Assembly: GCA_002415785.1 (NCBI GenBank)
Contig: DIAJ01000017.1
Coordinates: 1 to 42,636 of the forward strand
Direction: 5' to 3'
Length of the DNA: 42,636 nt
DNA from: Flavobacteriales bacterium UBA5081
Lineage (GTDB): Bacteria; Bacteroidota; Bacteroidia; Flavobacteriales_E; Vicingaceae
Numbering within the stretch: position 1 is the first letter of the stretch; the number at the start of each line of letters is the position of its first letter. Under the pieces are notes generated by a model that was not told where the DNA came from, made no database searches, and saw only the letters and a list, made by a program, of their open reading frames with translations. Made by a program: the position numbers and the translations under genes. Below are positions 14,959-23,795 of this stretch, in pieces.

Positions 14959-15569
14959 TACTTCTTTGTATTCTTTTGGTTGTACTCTTCGTTTAGACCT
15001 TTTAGTACTTCCTGAGTTAGGTTTAATGAATCATCAATCATTAAAACCGAACTACTTGTTGAAAAATCGAGAATAACATCAACCTTCTCGTTTCTGTAGC
15101 GCTTCAGATAAGATAAAATACTTTTTCTTAAATCGCGCTTCATTTTGTCTTCCATTTCCATGAGCTTAACAGACAAGTCTTCTTGTAAGCGAGTTAGCTC
15201 CTGCTCTTTGGCTAACAATTGTTTTTGCTTTTCTTGCCCTTCAAACTGACTCATAGTTGGAGCATTTTGTTGAAACTCCATCACTTCTTTCTCAAATGCT
15301 CTTAGTCTTCTCTCCAAATCGTTGCGGTACTCTTCTTGCTTTTTTGAAAGATTATCGCGCATTTCATCTACAAATAGATAATTACCCCAAATGGTGTCAG
15401 AATTAACATATCTAACTTGCAAAGGCTCATCAACCTCTTCAGTCATTTGCTCTTCAACTACCTCCTCAATGTCTTTTGCTGATTCACCTTGTTGACTTTG
15501 AGTAAAAAATAAATAGCCAATTCCTAGGGCAAAAACTACGTTCAAAGCAATTTGTATATTTTTATTCAT
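14958..15569 (-). CDS. OmpH/Skp-like periplasmic coiled-coil protein
   Basis: I start this at the ATG at 15569 (MNKNIQIALNVVFALGIGYLFF), giving 203 aa with an N-terminal signal or anchor helix. The longer frame adds 18 residues that precede the hydrophobic segment. The mature part opens with VRYVNSDTIWGNYLFVDEMR, the beta-strand start of OmpH (Skp) proteins. A long charged coiled coil follows (residues about 85-160, LERRLRAFEKEVMEFQQ, then LAKEQELTRLQEDLSVKL), and then the returning IxxYLKxYxxEKxxDVILDFS segment. Skp family members hold unfolded outer-membrane proteins in the periplasm. An acidic stretch (EEVVEEQMTEEVDEP) between anchor and domain is unusual for classical Skp and may act as a tether. 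It overlaps the DUF4924 start by one base. Confidence 0.85.
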   Translation of the reverse strand: MNKNIQIALNVVFALGIGYLFFTQSQQGESAKDIEEVVEEQMTEEVDEPLQVRYVNSDTIWGNYLFVDEMRDNLSKKQEEYRNDLERRLRAFEKEVMEFQQNAPTMSQFEGQEKQKQLLAKEQELTRLQEDLSVKLMEMEDKMKRDLRKSILSYLKRYRNEKVDVILDFSTSSSVLMIDDSLNLTQEVLKGLNEEYNQKNTKK

Positions 15570-15685
15570 CTGTTTAATTATATTTAAGCCTACAAAGTTG
15601 CGATTATTTAATGAAAGAACCATGAAAATTAACGTAGCTCACTTTCCAAGTATTCAATGAAATTCAGAGTTTTGAATTAACACAA

Positions 15686-16558
15686 ATGGCAAAAGATAAT
15701 TTTCAAAAACAAATTTCACAAATAGCTGCTATAGATCAACCTCTAATTCAAGACTTAATTGCTTTGCTTTGGAGCGAAGAGGTTTATCAAGCAGAGTTTC
15801 CGAGTGAATTTTACTTTCATCAAAAAAAACAATCTGTTTCTGATTTAATTGAGTGGTCAAAAAAAATAGAAATTGATACTGACTTTTCAAAGTTCAATAA
15901 GCTGCCACTTGGTAAATATGCAGAAAGCTTACTGATTATCTATTTTAAAAATTGCAAAGAGTTTGAATTGCTCGCCAACAACATTCAATTAATTAAAGAA
16001 AACAAAACCATAGGTGAAATCGATTTTCTATTAAAAGATCTGATAAAGGAAGAATACATTCACCTTGAATTTGCTCTAAAGTATTACTTGAAAGTGAAAT
16101 GGAATGGACAGCTTACTTTTCTTGGTCCTAACGTTAACGATCAACTCAGAAAGAAAAAAGAAAAACTTCTTGGACAGCAATCTCGATTGTTAAACCGACA
16201 TCAAAATCTGTTGGATGCTGATTTTCAAAAAATCAACTTTCAACCTAAAATATGGATGAAAGGTGTTCGATTTTATCCATTCAACATTAGCGAGAAATAC
16301 AGTCACACAAAAGCTTGGTGGCTAAATTATGAAGACATAGATAATCTAACAAGCAAGAACATTTACTTTGAAGCAGTTCCGTTAAAAAAAGATTGGATTT
16401 TTCCTTATTTTAGAGAAAAAGAAGTTGATTTCAACAGTTTAAAAACAAAAGCAGAACACTATTTTCAACAGAAAAAAAACGCACTAATGGTGGTTCGAAA
16501 AGAGAGCAACAAAGTAATTGATCGAGGGTTTATAATGCGTAAAAAATGGCCTAATTAA
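15686..16558 (+). CDS. DUF1853 family protein
   Basis: This 290-aa cytoplasmic protein matches the DUF1853 pattern: LPLGKYAESLLIIYF (residues 73-87), then GEIDFLLKD (110-118), then YIHLEFALKYYLK (124-136), with a later WWLNYEDI segment. The acidic and basic residues Glu80, Asp113, Glu128 and Lys132 are arranged in a way reminiscent of PD-(D/E)XK nuclease folds, but I cannot confirm that assignment by eye and no activity is established here. It is divergent from the OmpH-like operon and converges on the SiaC-like gene with an 8-bp tail-to-tail overlap. It looks full length and undisturbed. Confidence 0.8.
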   Translation: MAKDNFQKQISQIAAIDQPLIQDLIALLWSEEVYQAEFPSEFYFHQKKQSVSDLIEWSKKIEIDTDFSKFNKLPLGKYAESLLIIYFKNCKEFELLANNIQLIKENKTIGEIDFLLKDLIKEEYIHLEFALKYYLKVKWNGQLTFLGPNVNDQLRKKKEKLLGQQSRLLNRHQNLLDADFQKINFQPKIWMKGVRFYPFNISEKYSHTKAWWLNYEDIDNLTSKNIYFEAVPLKKDWIFPYFREKEVDFNSLKTKAEHYFQQKKNALMVVRKESNKVIDRGFIMRKKWPN

Positions 16559-16958
16559 GACTTACACTCTTATGCAGTTTTTCGTATCCTTTGAAATTAA
16601 AAGGTATGCCAAGCATTTGAGACAAGTCTTGTCCCATTTCCAAAATATCTTGATCTTTTTCTCTGTATAGCCAATTTACTTTTAAGTGTCCACCTTTTTC
16701 TTCAACATCCTTTAACTTAAACAAAAAGAACAGAAAGCGCTTAGTTGAAGCTAGATTATAATACTCTATATCAAAGGTAAACTCTACTTCATTAGCCGGC
16801 GACTTTTCCAAAAACTCATCCATCCAATTTAAAAGCGGACTATAAAACTCTTGAACGTTTTCCAAAACCGACTTCCCGGCAATCATAAACTTTGCCTCTT
16901 TGGGATTAAAAATTACTCGGGGAGATTTATATGTTGGTTCAATTTCTATGTGCTGCAT
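16551..16958 (-). CDS. SiaC-family (DUF1987) regulatory phosphoprotein
   Basis: This 135-aa single-domain protein has the family layout: IEPTYKSPRVIFNPKEAKFMI at the start (in parts IEPTYKSP, RVIFNPKEA), the AGKSVLENVQEFYSPLLNWM segment (residues 27-46) and IEYYNLASTKRFLFFLF (64-80). In SiaC of Pseudomonas a Thr/Ser in the equivalent YFNxxSxK motif is phosphorylated to switch binding of a diguanylate cyclase. Here Ser71 or Thr72 is the candidate. In Bacteroidota, relatives usually accompany SiaA/SiaB-type phosphatase and kinase genes, and none lies next to this one. It overlaps the DUF1853 gene by 8 bp, tail to tail. Role as a phospho-switch is inferred from the family. Confidence 0.8.
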   Translation of the reverse strand: MQHIEIEPTYKSPRVIFNPKEAKFMIAGKSVLENVQEFYSPLLNWMDEFLEKSPANEVEFTFDIEYYNLASTKRFLFFLFKLKDVEEKGGHLKVNWLYREKDQDILEMGQDLSQMLGIPFNFKGYEKLHKSVSLN

Positions 16959-17072
16959 TTCTCTTGTTTGTTCAATCCTGCATAAAGGTTACGATTTTTA
17001 ACAGACTTTTGAAATTTATTATACTTAGCTTACAAATCACTTGACCAATTACAGTTAATCTTCGACAAAAAA

Positions 17073-17801
17073 TCACAGACTCATCATATCTCTAAGTTTG
17101 GCAGCTTGCCTTCTAGAGATCTCAATCTGTTTACCATCTTCTAAAGTAACACGCAGTCCACCATTAAACCAGTTCTCAATGTCTTTCACCCAGTCTAAGT
17201 TGATGATAAATTTGCGGTTTGCTCGAAAGAACTTTTTATCGTCCAATCGCTGCTCTAAACTATTTAAAGACTTTAAAATTAAAGGCTTGTTTTTATCAAA
17301 ATATACTCGCACATAATTCCCTTCAGACTCAAAAGCACTCACCTTTTTCAGCTTCACAAACCAACAACGATCTCCGTCTTTAACAAAAACTTGATCTTCT
17401 ACACCTAACTTTTTCTCACCTTCTGCTTGTACATCTTGTTTGTCTTTTCGCTCATATTCCGAAGAAAGCTTTTGTAAACTCTCTTTCAATCGATCCCCTT
17501 CAATTGGCTTCAACAAATAATCAAAAGCATTTACCTCAAATGCCTTTAGAGCATATTCATCATAGGCCGTTGTAAATATTACCTCTGGTATAAAAGAGAT
17601 ATCTTCCAAGAGCTCAAAGCCATTTTTCCCGGGCATTTGTATATCTAAAAAAATCAAATCCGGTTGCTTTGATTCAATCGCTACTTTTGCTTCTTCAGCA
17701 TTTGAACACTCACCAATTACTTCAATCTGTTGATGTTCATTTAAAAGATTGATTAGCTCTTTTCTAGCAAGTCTTTCATCATCAATTACAAGTGCTTTCA
17801 T
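17073..17801 (-). CDS. LytTR-family response regulator, partner of the LytS-type kinase
   Basis: This 242-aa regulator has a receiver domain with VIDDE at residues 5-9, phospho-acceptor Asp53 in LIFLDIQMPGKNG, Thr76/Thr77 and Lys98 in FDYLLKPIE. A Lys/Glu-rich linker and a C-terminal LytTR domain follow (about residues 135-240), with FVKLKKVSAFESEGNYVRVY, FFRANRKFIINLDWVKDIE and ISRRQAAKLRDMM. It starts 17 bp after the stop of the kinase gene, so the two are one operon and a cognate pair. It is a different subtype from the regulator at 10769-11518: shorter linker and a classical LytR/AlgR-like receiver. Targets are unknown. Confidence 0.95.
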   Translation of the reverse strand: MKALVIDDERLARKELINLLNEHQQIEVIGECSNAEEAKVAIESKQPDLIFLDIQMPGKNGFELLEDISFIPEVIFTTAYDEYALKAFEVNAFDYLLKPIEGDRLKESLQKLSSEYERKDKQDVQAEGEKKLGVEDQVFVKDGDRCWFVKLKKVSAFESEGNYVRVYFDKNKPLILKSLNSLEQRLDDKKFFRANRKFIINLDWVKDIENWFNGGLRVTLEDGKQIEISRRQAAKLRDMMSL

Positions 17802-17818
17802 TTGTGCTAAATTTAATT

Positions 17819-18904
17819 TTAAACTACAGCTTCTTTGGGTCTTTCACTTTCGAAACCGTTTTGATTTATGTTGTTTGGAATAACTATTTCTGCAATCACA
17901 TTCTTCTTGTCTTCGTTCTTTATACTAAACCTAGCTCTTGAGCCGTAAAGCAAATTCAGTCGTTGTTTGGTATTGATTAAACCAAAACCCACTTCTTCAC
18001 TTTCATCCTCCTCTAATTGCCCGCTATTCTTAATTGTTAAAAACAAACATTCATCAGCTGTTTTAGCCGTTAGGTGTAGAGTACCTCCTTCGGGAATTTT
18101 ACTTATTCCGTGTTTAATGCCATTTTCTACCAATGTCTGTAATAGCATAGGTGGCAGAGTATAATTTTTAGCTTTCTCTTCAATATCACAAACAACCATT
18201 AATCGTTCTTCATACCTTGTTTTCTCAAGGTTTAAATAATCATTCACTAAACTCAATTCTTGTTCTAAGCTTATTACTTTTTCTCTTCCCATCCGCAGTG
18301 AACTTCTCAAAATATTCGCCAAACGAGTAATCGAATCTTTAGCTTTTTTAGGGTTTTCATCCACTAAAGCTCGAATACTATTCATAGCGTTAAAAATAAA
18401 GTGTGGGTTCAATTGCGATTTTAATTTATTCAGCTCAATTTCATTTTGCAATGCTTGCCACTGCAGGTTTTTAATCTCCTCTTTTCGATAGTTTCTAATA
18501 AAGTGATATAAAAAATACAGCAGAGACCAGAGCATAAAAATGACCGCCAAATTCAGAGTAAGCTGCAGTATTTCCAGCCAATTAAGATTAAAGCGATCGC
18601 CGGCAATTAAAATTTCTGAAACTAATGTGTGAATGAATATAAAAAGCCCTCCAAAAAGAATTGAAGCACCAAAAACCCTAGGAATTAACTGAACAATTTT
18701 GAGTTTTAACCAGTTGAGTTTTAAAATTAACTCTCTGTAAAGGTGAGATGAAACTACGCCTAAAACAAAGGTTGTAAACAAATTAAGGAAAACAGTAAAA
18801 CTAAAGTTTGCTCCATCTAGTTTATTCAATATGGCCATTAAAACCACATAGCTAAACCATCCGCTAAGCTGAGAGAACCAATATAACTTTCTTTTTGTGC
18901 TCAT
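17819..18904 (-). CDS. LytS/YehU-type sensor histidine kinase
   Basis: This 361-aa membrane kinase has four hydrophobic helices in the first 135 residues (about 13-28, 36-52, 76-98 and 112-135). A short coiled linker and the His_kinase domain follow, with phospho-His168 in LKSQLNPHFIFNAMNSIRAL. The ATP-binding region has the N-box LLQTLVENGIKHG and a degenerate G region (EEVGFGLINTKQRL). No separate periplasmic sensor domain is present, so sensing is probably by the membrane part or a partner. It precedes its LytTR regulator by 17 bp. The 5' leader contains a terminator-like hairpin at 18957-18980, which could attenuate this operon. Confidence 0.95.
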   Translation of the reverse strand: MSTKRKLYWFSQLSGWFSYVVLMAILNKLDGANFSFTVFLNLFTTFVLGVVSSHLYRELILKLNWLKLKIVQLIPRVFGASILFGGLFIFIHTLVSEILIAGDRFNLNWLEILQLTLNLAVIFMLWSLLYFLYHFIRNYRKEEIKNLQWQALQNEIELNKLKSQLNPHFIFNAMNSIRALVDENPKKAKDSITRLANILRSSLRMGREKVISLEQELSLVNDYLNLEKTRYEERLMVVCDIEEKAKNYTLPPMLLQTLVENGIKHGISKIPEGGTLHLTAKTADECLFLTIKNSGQLEEDESEEVGFGLINTKQRLNLLYGSRARFSIKNEDKKNVIAEIVIPNNINQNGFESERPKEAVV

Positions 18905-18956
18905 TTCAAGCCGAAAGATAAAACAATGTTTGCTTAATTTTACTTTTTTTCAAAAA

Positions 18957-18980
18957 GAAAGGAGGCGCTTACCTCCTTTC
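18957..18980 (-). terminator. Terminator-like hairpin in the leader of the kinase-regulator operon
   Basis: GAAAGGAGG (18957-18965) pairs perfectly with CCTCCTTTC (18972-18980) around a 6-nt loop. On the minus strand the stem is followed by TTTTTG. It lies between two divergent genes, 52 bp upstream of the kinase start, where no upstream minus-strand gene needs termination. It may be an attenuator or end a small RNA. Confidence 0.6.
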
Positions 18981-19072
18981 TCCAACTGTTTAACATAAAA
19001 CAACTATTGCTACTGTAGTTATTCTGTACCAAATTAAGCAGAAGGAGTTAAACAAAAACAGATATTACATCA

Positions 19073-19690
19073 ATGGAAAAATGGAATTATAGTCGGAAAA
19101 TAAAGAGTAATTTGAAGCTTAATTGCTTTGCAATACGACTCCTTTTACTTTTCTTATTGATTTTTACATTATTTACAAATGGGTTTAGTCAAGCTCGAGA
19201 GGATAGCGATAACTCTTTTGCCAAAAAACCAAAAACACAAAAGAGAGGATTTGATAGCGACAAACTGAGATTTGGCGGAAGTTTTGGAGCTGCATTTGGA
19301 GAAATTACTTTCGTTGAAGTTTCGCCGACAGTAGGGTATTTAGTTAAAGATTATTGGCTCGCCGGCATTGGTGGTCGCTATATGTTTTACGAAGATAAAC
19401 ACCCATATTTCTATTACAGAACCAACATTTATGGTGGAAACGTTTTCAATCAATTTTACTTGATGGAGAAGTTTATTATACACAGTGAGGTTGAAGTGCT
19501 CAATTTAGATGATCGGAGAAACATTAATGAAAGGGCAAATGTGACCAGCATTTTTATCGGCGGAGGTTATCGCTCAATGATTAGCGATCGAGCTTTTGGA
19601 AGCATCTTAATTCTTTACAACATAAACGACTCCTATAACACGCCATACACCAATCCTGTTTTGAGAGTTAGTTTTGGTTTTGGGATTTAA
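19073..19690 (+). CDS. Predicted small outer-membrane beta-barrel protein
   Basis: This 205-aa protein has a signal peptide with a long N-region (hydrophobic core IRLLLLFLLIFTLFTNGFSQ, cleavage probably after FSQ), a short basic linker and a series of alternating amphipathic strands with aromatic ends. Examples are LRFGGSFGAAFGEITFVEVS, AGIGGRYMFYEDKHPYFYYR and TSIFIGGGYRSM. The last residues, NPVLRVSFGFGI, make a typical C-terminal outer-membrane strand ending in an aromatic/aliphatic pair. It resembles the outer membrane beta-barrel proteins with about eight strands that are common in this phylum. Substrate or function cannot be told. The gene overlaps the following convergent gene by 23 bp. 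Confidence 0.7.
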   Translation: MEKWNYSRKIKSNLKLNCFAIRLLLLFLLIFTLFTNGFSQAREDSDNSFAKKPKTQKRGFDSDKLRFGGSFGAAFGEITFVEVSPTVGYLVKDYWLAGIGGRYMFYEDKHPYFYYRTNIYGGNVFNQFYLMEKFIIHSEVEVLNLDDRRNINERANVTSIFIGGGYRSMISDRAFGSILILYNINDSYNTPYTNPVLRVSFGFGI

Positions 19691-20291
19691 GCAATTCATT
19701 TGAAGGCACTAATAGCCTTTCATTTTTCCAATTCCCTTCCCACAGCTTTCTTGGTATAGGTTCATCATATTCATTCAATGATTCACCTTTTAAATTCATT
19801 TTTACAATTCTCAACTCACCAGCGTAAAGTTTCTGTTTTACACAAATTAAAATTGAGTCAGCAGTACATTCCTCCGAAATTTTCGCACCGACAGCATTAT
19901 TATACAAGTCCATTTCTATCGCAACTGAGTCCGGTAAGGCACCTTCCTCTTTTCTACCCTTTTCAAAATCTTTTCGATTTTTCTTTTCGTGCGCAACTCC
20001 CAGTTTAAGTGCTTTCTTTACTCCAATCTCTTCCGCTAATAAAGCCATCCACAAAGCATGTCGGAAAGCATCTTTTTCACCACCACTTTGTCTATTTGGA
20101 AAATTCTCAGCCTTTGCCACACTATCGCTTAGCTGAATTGATCTTTGAGTAATTTCTTTGGACTTTTTAGCAACAAAAATGTGACTTACTACCCACCATC
20201 TTTCAGCACTACCTAATTTAAAAAAGCTCATTTTTTGAGCTTGTAAGCCAAAAGAAATCAACAGCAAAAAAATCAGAATCAATTTATTCAT
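19668..20291 (-). CDS. Secreted protein with a DAFRHA motif, DUF6973-like
   Basis: The 207-aa product begins with a cleavable signal peptide (LILIFLLLISFGLQAQ). It has a central motif GGEKDAFRHALWMALLAEE (residues 70-88) followed by a conserved HE (AHEKKNRKDF) and an acidic segment (DSVAIEMDLYNNAVG). This His/Asp/Glu-rich pattern recalls the DUF6973 family, whose members often carry DAFRHxxW and HE motifs. A metal-dependent activity is plausible but unproven. Its start overlaps the mtgA stop by 8 bp, so it is probably co-transcribed with that peptidoglycan enzyme, which hints at an envelope role. Its 3' end overlaps the convergent barrel gene by 23 bp. Confidence 0.65.
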   Translation of the reverse strand: MNKLILIFLLLISFGLQAQKMSFFKLGSAERWWVVSHIFVAKKSKEITQRSIQLSDSVAKAENFPNRQSGGEKDAFRHALWMALLAEEIGVKKALKLGVAHEKKNRKDFEKGRKEEGALPDSVAIEMDLYNNAVGAKISEECTADSILICVKQKLYAGELRIVKMNLKGESLNEYDEPIPRKLWEGNWKNERLLVPSNELLKSQNQN

Positions 20292-20997
20292 ACCAATGCT
20301 GAATGATTGAAGTGCCTCCTAAATTTCGCATTTGCCTTTGTACCCAAAACTGTCGATTATACATATAGGAAGATGGCTTGTTTAGTTTATAAATTTTGGG
20401 ATTGGGAAGTGCTGTTGCAATTAAGGCAGCCTGAGCTGAACTCAATTGCTTAGGACTCTTTTTAAAAAACTGTTGAGATGCCATGGGCACACCATAAATG
20501 CCTTCGCCCAATTCAACTACATTTAAGTATACCTCCATTATTCTCTTTTTTGACCAGATTAATTCAATCAAAACAGTATAGTAGGCTTCAACACCTTTTC
20601 GCAAAAAGTTTTTTGAAGGAATTAAAAACAAATTCTTAGCTAACTGCTGACTAATGGTACTTGCACCTCTTATTCGCTTACTTTCTTTATTTCTTTCTAG
20701 AGCCGTTTGTATCGCTTCCACATCAAAACCGTGATGTTCTAAAAACTTTTGGTCTTCTGAAGCAATTACAGCCAAAGCCGCATTTGGACTAATATTCTCT
20801 ATATCGTGCCAGTCTTTTTGAATTGAAGTAATATCAGTAGTAAAGTACTGATAAATCATAAAAGTAGTTATCGGCGGATTAACGTAAGCCAATATCACCA
20901 CTTGTAAAATGGTGAAAACAACAATGGCTAAAAGTAGTTTAAATAGCCGTTTTAGTATTTTTCTAAAGAGTTTTTTCAAGATCTTAATGTATACCAT
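20284..20997 (-). CDS. mtgA: Monofunctional biosynthetic peptidoglycan transglycosylase
   Basis: MtgA polymerises lipid II into glycan strands at the outer face of the inner membrane. The 237-aa protein has one N-terminal TM helix (about residues 18-38) and a glycosyltransferase family 51 domain. Motif 1 is SEDQKFLEHHGFD with catalytic Glu81. Motif 2 is GASTISQQLAKNLFL, and IELIWSKKRIMEVYLNVVELG with GIYGVPMASQQFF follow. There is no penicillin-binding transpeptidase domain, so it is monofunctional. Length is normal for the family. It overlaps the downstream DUF6973-like gene by 8 bp and probably forms an operon with it. Confidence 0.95.
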   Translation of the reverse strand: MVYIKILKKLFRKILKRLFKLLLAIVVFTILQVVILAYVNPPITTFMIYQYFTTDITSIQKDWHDIENISPNAALAVIASEDQKFLEHHGFDVEAIQTALERNKESKRIRGASTISQQLAKNLFLIPSKNFLRKGVEAYYTVLIELIWSKKRIMEVYLNVVELGEGIYGVPMASQQFFKKSPKQLSSAQAALIATALPNPKIYKLNKPSSYMYNRQFWVQRQMRNLGGTSIIQHWYE

Positions 20998-21003
20998 AAA
21001 ACT

Positions 21004-21034
21004 AAAAAATCCTGCCGCAAAAACGACAGGATTT
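21004..21034 (-). terminator. Rho-independent terminator behind pdhC
   Basis: AAATCCTG (21007-21014) pairs with CAGGATTT (21027-21034), and an inner CG pair extends the stem. Read on the minus strand the hairpin is followed by a run of T (complement of the A run at 21004-21009). It lies 25 bp after the pdhC stop. Confidence 0.75.
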
Positions 21035-21058
21035 CAAAAAATATATTCTCATTATTGG

Positions 21059-22666
21059 TTAACCCAAAATAGTCACCGGGTTTTCCATATAAGCTTTAAA
21101 TGTTTGTAAAAACTCAGCACCTAAGGCACCATCCACAACACGATGATCACAAGATAAAGTAACTTTCATACGATTACCTACCTTAATCTCTCCATCTTTT
21201 ACAACAGGCTCCTGACGAATAGCTCCTACTGCTAATATACAAGCATTTGGAGGATTAATAATGGCTGTAAACTCTTCAATTCCAAACATTCCTAAATTTG
21301 AAATAGAGAATGTACTTCCTTCCCAATCTTCCGGTTGCAACTTTTTATCTCTAGCTTTTTGTGCATAATCCTTTACCTCAGCAGTAATTTGCGACAGCTG
21401 TTTTTGATCGGCAAAGCGCACTACAGGAACCAACAAACCTTCGTCAACTGCAACAGCTACACCAATGTGTACATGATCATTCTTACGTATTTTATCTCCC
21501 AACCAGGCAGAATTAACCGCAGGATGCTTTTTCAATGCTGCTGCAGAAGCTTTAATAACTAAATCGTTAAATGAAACTTTAATATCCGGTAGCTCATTGA
21601 TGGCTTTTCTAGCTTCAATGGCTTTATCCATATCTAAATCAATGGTTAAGTAAAAGTGAGGAGCAGAGAATTTACTTTCACCTAAGCGCTTCGCAATGGT
21701 TTTACGCATTTGACTTACCGGCTTCTCTTCGTAGCTTTCGGCAACGCCACTTACTGCTTGTGCAGAAGCAGAAGAAGCTTTCGGCTTAAAGTCTTCGATA
21801 TCTCTCTTAATAATTCTTCCACCGTCACCGCTTCCTTCAACTTGGTCAATATCAATTCCCTTTTCATCGGCCATTTTACGCGCTAAAGGAGAAATTTTTA
21901 CTCTACCATCGGCTGATGAATGAGACTTTCTTTCTTGCTTTGGCTTTTCATTACTGGATGATTTTGGAGTTGACGCTTCTTTTTTATCTTCTTTCGCCCC
22001 TGAAGCAGTTTCCTCTTCACTTCCTTGCTCAAAAGCCTGAATAAGCTTTTTGTAATCAGCACCTTTTTCACCAACAATGGCTAAAATTGAATCTACAGCA
22101 GCTGACTCTCCTTCTTTTACACCATGGTAAAGCACCACGCCGTCTTCAAAAGATTCAAACTCCATCGTTGCTTTGTCGGTTTCAATTTCCGCTAAAACTT
22201 CACCCGACTCAACTTTATCGCCTTCATTTTTATGCCATGCAGCTACAGTACCTTCTTTCATGGTATCGCTAAGCTTTGGCATTTTAATAATCTTCGCTTT
22301 AACGTCTTCTGTATTCACTTTTTCAGCAGAAGGTTCGCTTTTCTTTTCTTCGGATTTTTCTTCCTTCTTTTCAGAAGAATTATCATCTGAAGACTTCGCT
22401 TGACTCAATAAATCATCAATATTTTCACCTTTCTCTCCAACAATTGCTAGAATGCTATCCACCTCAGCGGACTCTCCCTCTTTTACTCCTTGATGAAGCA
22501 ATACCCCTGATTGAAATGATTCAAATTCCATGGTAGCTTTGTCTGTTTCAATATCAGCCAACAGCTCGCCATCTTCCACTTGATCTCCTACTTTTTTATG
22601 CCATTTTGCAACTACACCTTCTTCCATAGTGTCGCTCAATTTGGGCATTTTTATAATTTGGGCCAT
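21059..22666 (-). CDS. pdhC: Pyruvate dehydrogenase E2, dihydrolipoamide acetyltransferase
   Basis: E2 forms the core of the pyruvate dehydrogenase complex and transfers acetyl groups from lipoate to CoA. The 535-aa protein has two N-terminal lipoyl domains with lipoylated Lys43 and Lys165, both in the motif ETDKATMEFES. Linkers rich in Glu, Lys and Ser follow, then a peripheral-subunit binding domain (about residues 256-293, ISPLARKMADEKGIDIDQVE). The catalytic acyltransferase domain runs from about residue 312 to the end, with the active-site motif LSCDHRVVDGALGAEF. Two lipoyl domains is normal for this branch. It follows pdhA after 20 bp, in one operon. No E1 beta gene is in the window, as in many Bacteroidota where pdhB lies elsewhere. 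Confidence 0.96.
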   Translation of the reverse strand: MAQIIKMPKLSDTMEEGVVAKWHKKVGDQVEDGELLADIETDKATMEFESFQSGVLLHQGVKEGESAEVDSILAIVGEKGENIDDLLSQAKSSDDNSSEKKEEKSEEKKSEPSAEKVNTEDVKAKIIKMPKLSDTMKEGTVAAWHKNEGDKVESGEVLAEIETDKATMEFESFEDGVVLYHGVKEGESAAVDSILAIVGEKGADYKKLIQAFEQGSEEETASGAKEDKKEASTPKSSSNEKPKQERKSHSSADGRVKISPLARKMADEKGIDIDQVEGSGDGGRIIKRDIEDFKPKASSASAQAVSGVAESYEEKPVSQMRKTIAKRLGESKFSAPHFYLTIDLDMDKAIEARKAINELPDIKVSFNDLVIKASAAALKKHPAVNSAWLGDKIRKNDHVHIGVAVAVDEGLLVPVVRFADQKQLSQITAEVKDYAQKARDKKLQPEDWEGSTFSISNLGMFGIEEFTAIINPPNACILAVGAIRQEPVVKDGEIKVGNRMKVTLSCDHRVVDGALGAEFLQTFKAYMENPVTILG

Positions 22667-22686
22667 GCGTTTATTTTTTTTAATGA

Positions 22687-23736
22687 TTAATCAACCAAAA
22701 AAGGATAGTCCTCTTGAACATATACATCTTTATAAAGCTCCGATGCATCCGGAAAATCCGATTCCTCAGCAAATTGAATAGATTCATCAACTTGCTTCTT
22801 CACCTTTTCCTGAATTTCCTTTAATTCTTTTTCAGTTGCATATTTATTTTTCTTAATCACCTGTAGTGCATTATCAATTGGATCTAAAGACTTGTACTTT
22901 TCCAATTCATCTTTTGTTCTATATTTTGCAGGATCTGACATTGAGTGACCTTTATAGCGATATGTTCTCATCTCTAATAAAGTCGGCCCCTCTCCCTTTC
23001 TTGCTCTTTCAACAGCTCTTGAGATTGCTTCATGAACCGGTTCACAAGCCATACCATCTACCTGCTCATTCGGCATATCATAGCCATCAGCCATATTGTG
23101 CAATTCTGTTACGTTTGAAACACGCTCAACAGAAGTTCCCATAGCATAATTGTTATTCTCTATGATGAAAATAACCGGAAGCTTCCAATTCATCGCCATG
23201 TTCAAAGCTTCGTGAAAAGCACCTTGACGAACGGCTCCATCTCCCATATAACACAAAGTCACTTTATCTTCACCTCTATATTTATCGGCAAAAGCAATGC
23301 CTGCTCCAAGGGGAATTTGTCCGCCAACTATACCATGACCTCCAAAGAAATTTCTTTCGTTGTCGAACATATGCATAGAGCCACCTTTACCTTTACTACA
23401 GCCTGTTTCTTTTCCATAAAGCTCAGCCATTACATACTTAGGATCCATTCCTAAACCAATTGGATGAGCATGATCACGATAAGCTGTAATCATATTATCG
23501 GTTGGCTTTGTTGCAGAAACAGCTCCAGCAACCAACGCTTCTTGCCCGATGTACAGGTGACAAAAACCTCTAATTTTCTGTTGAATATATAATTGTCCTG
23601 CTTTCTCTTCAAACTTTCTCATCAAAAGCATGGATTCATACCATTTCAAATAAGTTTCCTTGTTGAACTTCGACTTTTTTGATGTCGACTTCTCTTTTGA
23701 AGAGCTCTCTTTTTTTGTTGTTGATTTCTTTGCCAT
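22687..23736 (-). CDS. pdhA: Pyruvate dehydrogenase E1 component, alpha subunit
   Basis: E1 alpha binds thiamine diphosphate and, with E1 beta, decarboxylates pyruvate and acetylates E2 lipoate. I start at the ATG at 23736 (MAKKSTTKKESS), giving 349 aa; 13 extra in-frame residues upstream have no family support. The Lys/Ser-rich N-terminus is a disordered extension. The core shows MLLMRKFEEKAGQLY, GFCHLYIGQEA, GKGGSMHMFD, and the TPP motif GDGAVRQGAFHEALNMA ending in IENNNYAMGTS. The phosphorylation-loop-like YRYKGHSMSDPAKYR is also present. It lies directly ahead of pdhC, 20 bp apart, and downstream of cdd. Confidence 0.95.
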   Translation of the reverse strand: MAKKSTTKKESSSKEKSTSKKSKFNKETYLKWYESMLLMRKFEEKAGQLYIQQKIRGFCHLYIGQEALVAGAVSATKPTDNMITAYRDHAHPIGLGMDPKYVMAELYGKETGCSKGKGGSMHMFDNERNFFGGHGIVGGQIPLGAGIAFADKYRGEDKVTLCYMGDGAVRQGAFHEALNMAMNWKLPVIFIIENNNYAMGTSVERVSNVTELHNMADGYDMPNEQVDGMACEPVHEAISRAVERARKGEGPTLLEMRTYRYKGHSMSDPAKYRTKDELEKYKSLDPIDNALQVIKKNKYATEKELKEIQEKVKKQVDESIQFAEESDFPDASELYKDVYVQEDYPFLVD

Positions 23737-23795
23737 AGTGCCAATTTTTCCGTGAGCAAATTTATGATAAAACAATTATTTTATCGGCTGGTTTT

